Of a stretch of DNA of 64,000 bases, positions 60,791 through 64,000 are shown in pieces. The translations under genes and the position numbers were made by a program. Position 1 is the stretch's first letter. Every line of letters starts with the position of its first letter. The DNA is taken from assembly GCF_021018805.1 (NCBI RefSeq), contig NC_086250.1, positions 66,971,322 to 67,035,321 of the forward strand. The letters run 5' to 3'. The notes below the pieces were generated by a model. The model was not told the origin of the DNA. It was given only the letters and a program-made list of their open reading frames with translations, and made no database searches. Origin of the DNA: Prinia subflava (lineage: Eukaryota; Chordata; Aves; Passeriformes; Cisticolidae).

Positions 60791-63700
60791 TTCAGGAGGG
60801 AAAGCAGAAACTGAGAGTAACACAGAGATTTCAAAGATCTTGACTGTCTCTCATCTGGTCATGTGTGTCTGAGTGCAGGGAAGGAGAAGCAGATGAAGGA
60901 ATTCTTGGCAATCTGTCCTGTGGGACATCCTGTGTCAGCCAGTCTCTGTGTCTGTCTGACTTTCTCTTTTCAATCTTGCAACTTCACAGCAAGCTGGGAG
61001 TCTGCTGGGAAGGTTGTGAGCTAAATAGGTGACAGTGAGACTCAATTGCAGAAGCTGTAATAAGCAGTATTGATTTTGAATAAACACGTGAGTAATATTG
61101 ACTTGGAGGAGCTCTCTCTTAACAAGTGGAAGAACTGACTGAGTCCAAAGGATGGAAAAGTGTAAGTTCCTCTCTGGAGCTGGGTAAGGCAGGTTTTAGT
61201 CATAGATATGAAATTGAAGTCTCTTTCCATCATCCTTTTTTTCAGTACTGTTGGTAGATAAGAACTACAAGCTTTGCAATTGAATGAAAAATAAAAAAAA
61301 GTTTTAGATGCATTGGTAGAGGAAGGAAGACAATAAACAGAGCAATGTAAGCAAGCAGTGAACAAATCATGGTTCAGAAGAGGTGGCCATCTGAATGCTA
61401 CTGAAATGTTAAAGGGAAAAAGAAAATATAGATGCAGAAAAAAAAACCCAGTTCACAGTAAGGCCATAATGCTTGTAAGTAATGAAAAATAAAACCAAAC
61501 CCAAACTCAAAACCAAACACCATCTCCCCTACTGTTTCAGATCCACACCCTCAGGTCCCCTCAGGATAAATGGAGATATACCATGGACTCAGTGAACTTT
61601 AAACTGGGCTCACAGCTCAGGAGTTAGTAGCACTGAAATCAGTCAAGTGAGACACAGTGGCAAATTATCATGTTGCCATTATTGCTTGAACTAAGGCAGA
61701 AATGCCTTAACATTTCCCATTTCTTGATGAGCAGATTCCAGTTCTTTGGGTTAAGGATCCAACTCTCACCTCTGAGACTTGCTTGGGATACCTCTCTGTC
61801 CAGACAGGCATCCACAGGAAGGTTTCTGCCCTGGGTGCTGCTGCAAAATTTGTTTGGACCATTCATGCAAGACTCAAAGATCACCATGGACCTCAACACT
61901 GGACCCCACGACCCTGAATTCCCATGGATATCCGGATTATATTATGTGCAGTAATGCCACAGATGCCTGGCACAGAAGTAAAGAGTTTGAGCTCCTTTGC
62001 ATAAAATCACACAGAAAGGAAAAGTAGGGCATCTGGGAGGCAAAACCCCATTTCTTACAACTCCCTGGTTGTTTTTTCTGTATGGCAGCAAGAAGGCTGC
62101 TGTATGCAACAGGGGTCTGCTGAAATGAGGGCATCCCTTCTGCACATGCATATTCAAAGACTAAAGAGAAAGCTTTGAAATATTTTCAGAAAAGGGGTCA
62201 ATTATGTAGATTTTACATGGCTTGTTATTAAGGCCAAAACTCACATCGTTTTCACAAGGGCTGGAGGATACCAAGGCAAAGATGTAAGGGCTGGAGTCCA
62301 GATTTGCCTGGAAGAAGGGAGGAAGAATCAAAACATTGTTAATTATATCCTCTCAAGAAAGGGCTTGTGGTGCTAGGAATTCATCCCAAGAGGGTAATTT
62401 CAAGGCTACAAGTTGTAATATGTATTATTGCTGGTCTAAGCAGGAGGAGGGAGGAACTCCAGCTGTGGCACCTTTGGTAGCTTTTTGCAGGGGACTCTAG
62501 CTGTAAGTTAAACAATCTGTTTTGGGGAATATGATATCCTTCCCCCAGCCTGGCTGAAGTCTTCAGCACCAACACAATAACGACTTGAAAGAAAACTAGT
62601 CAACAATGATTTCTCCGGACTTTACAAATGCTTTGATGAATTTTTTTTACAAAGGCTCTCAAGGAAACCAGAGGCATTCGGTGAAAGGTAAAGTATTGTG
62701 CCATTGATTAAAAAACTGGCCAGAACAAAAAAACAGAGCAGGAATGACTAGTTAGTTATTACAATGCCAAACACATAACAAAAGGCCATCAGAAGGCTAT
62801 TAACCATCTTTTCATGCATAAATAAAAGGTTTCATTTAGAGGAATTAAGACTATTATATTTCTTTTATATCCAATGAGAACTCCAGAAGTATTGCTTTTC
62901 TGAATTAGTATTGTACACATTCAGAGGTTATTAGAAGGTTACTGAAAATATGGTGCCTTGAAGGAAAGAAAGAGCTGGGTTTTATAAAGTCCTGCCCAGA
63001 GTTTGATGTATTTCTTGAATCCAGGAAGAAGGGCTGGGTCTTGGTGTTGGAAAAGTGTTTTTGCATCCAGTTTACACAGTGAAAAACAGGAGAATGGAGA
63101 ACGGGTGGGAACAATCAACACTTTCTGCCTGGACCAAAACCTCACTGTAGGTACAATGTTACATTTGGATAGCAATGAAAATTCAAAATCCCAAAAGAGC
63201 AGTTTGCTGTTCCACAGCTGATCAAAATTGATCATATAAAACCATTTTTCAGTGGCAAAGCAGATTTCAGCTAAAGATTTAAAGGTTATTAACAAGACCC
63301 AGTTTTCTCAAAAAGCTAAAACATTTGGACCCAGATGTAATTTTCAGAGGAAACTGTGGAATTGATGTACACATCTTACATCAGAGGGAAAAATATTTTC
63401 TGATCAGCTTTGTAGGCCCTACTATTCCTGACTTCTTAGCATGAATCAGCTCTGAGTAAGGAAATGATAGGATAGTGGTATAACACTTTTCTTCTAGAGA
63501 TGTCAAAACATTTCCCAAAGGCACTGATGTCTCTTCACCATAGGAAGACTGAGGAGAAGGAGGAGGAGAGCTGAAGGAGATTCTTAAAGCCAGTGTGAGG
63601 AATGAGACCTGCACATTCTAGTTCCCCATGCAAGTGCCCTTTCCAGTAAATTGTGGGGTGTGTTATTATCAAATGAAAACCTCAGGCTGATTTTTCAGAG

Positions 63701-64000
63701 TTGGCAAAAAGAGGCAATGAATAGTCACAATTAGAAAGCTAACTCTGAGTTTTTCTAAAGAGGAAAAGTATAGGACTGCCCATTTATCTCCAAACTGAAT
63801 CGAAGACTGTGGAACTCTGCGTGAGCATTGTTATTTTCCTTTATCAGCAAGGTATTGTTTTGTTGCATGAAATCTGTATGTTCAATAGATTTGATTTTCC
63901 AAGCAGCTGGCCTATCTTGCACTGTGAGGACTCTCTCTTAATCTCAATTGCTGTGCTTTTCTCAGTGCCGTTCCCAGCTGCTCAGAAATGAGCACAGTGC
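60791..64000. other. Unique non-coding DNA to window end
   Basis: No gene or clear mobile element recognised. Small AT-rich features only, such as the imperfect palindrome TGATCAAAATTGATCA at 63219-63234. Confidence 0.55.

Overview
This window looks like non-coding nuclear DNA of a bird, most likely a songbird. It holds fragments of CR1, the main bird LINE, with typical avian 3'-end sequence on both strands (about 7195-7270, 16866-17255, 21246-21470, 23139-23208, 48511-48940, 60338-60790). It also holds two avian endogenous-retrovirus LTR pieces (7046-7175 and about 15523-16038) and a few old amniote SINE/LINE relics. Apart from the LTR it appears poor in CpG. I found no protein-coding exon, tRNA, rRNA or recognisable small RNA. 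The longest open frames either lie in repeats or start with GTG and show no known domain. The window is therefore an intergenic stretch or part of a long intron, and I cannot name the locus. Repeat families are named from memory of their consensus sequences; no alignment was run. Layout: 1-6759 is AT-rich unique sequence. A perfect 14-bp inverted repeat lies at 6760-6791. An LTR fragment abutting a CR1 fragment follows (7046-7270). Mostly unique DNA with two MIR-like relics runs to 15200. An LTR with PBS-like sequence and a structured leader occupies about 15523-16320, and a CR1 3' end follows. Unique DNA from 17256 to 43236 is broken by two complementary halves of one CR1 3' end in opposite orientation (21246-23208), pyrimidine tracts, and an AT-rich stretch at 41600-42440 that resembles conserved regulatory DNA. 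A heptanucleotide minisatellite of exactly 148 units fills 43237-44272. It is followed by a small inverted/direct repeat cluster (44702-44744) and a 113-bp A-rich tract (44894-45006). The rest is unique DNA with two CR1 copies and old repeat relics. The most striking signals are these. First, three consecutive stem-loops in the retroviral leader share the identical 8-nt loop AACAGCAA on different but fully paired stems, with a fourth stem-loop behind them (16072-16188). Second, the 7-bp minisatellite is indel-free over 1036 bp and G-quadruplex-capable on the minus strand. Third, the split CR1 has the geometry expected of a ~1.7-kb micro-inversion. Fourth, the palindrome at 6760-6791 is very unlikely by chance. 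No set of genes works together here; the interest lies in mobile-element and repeat biology.
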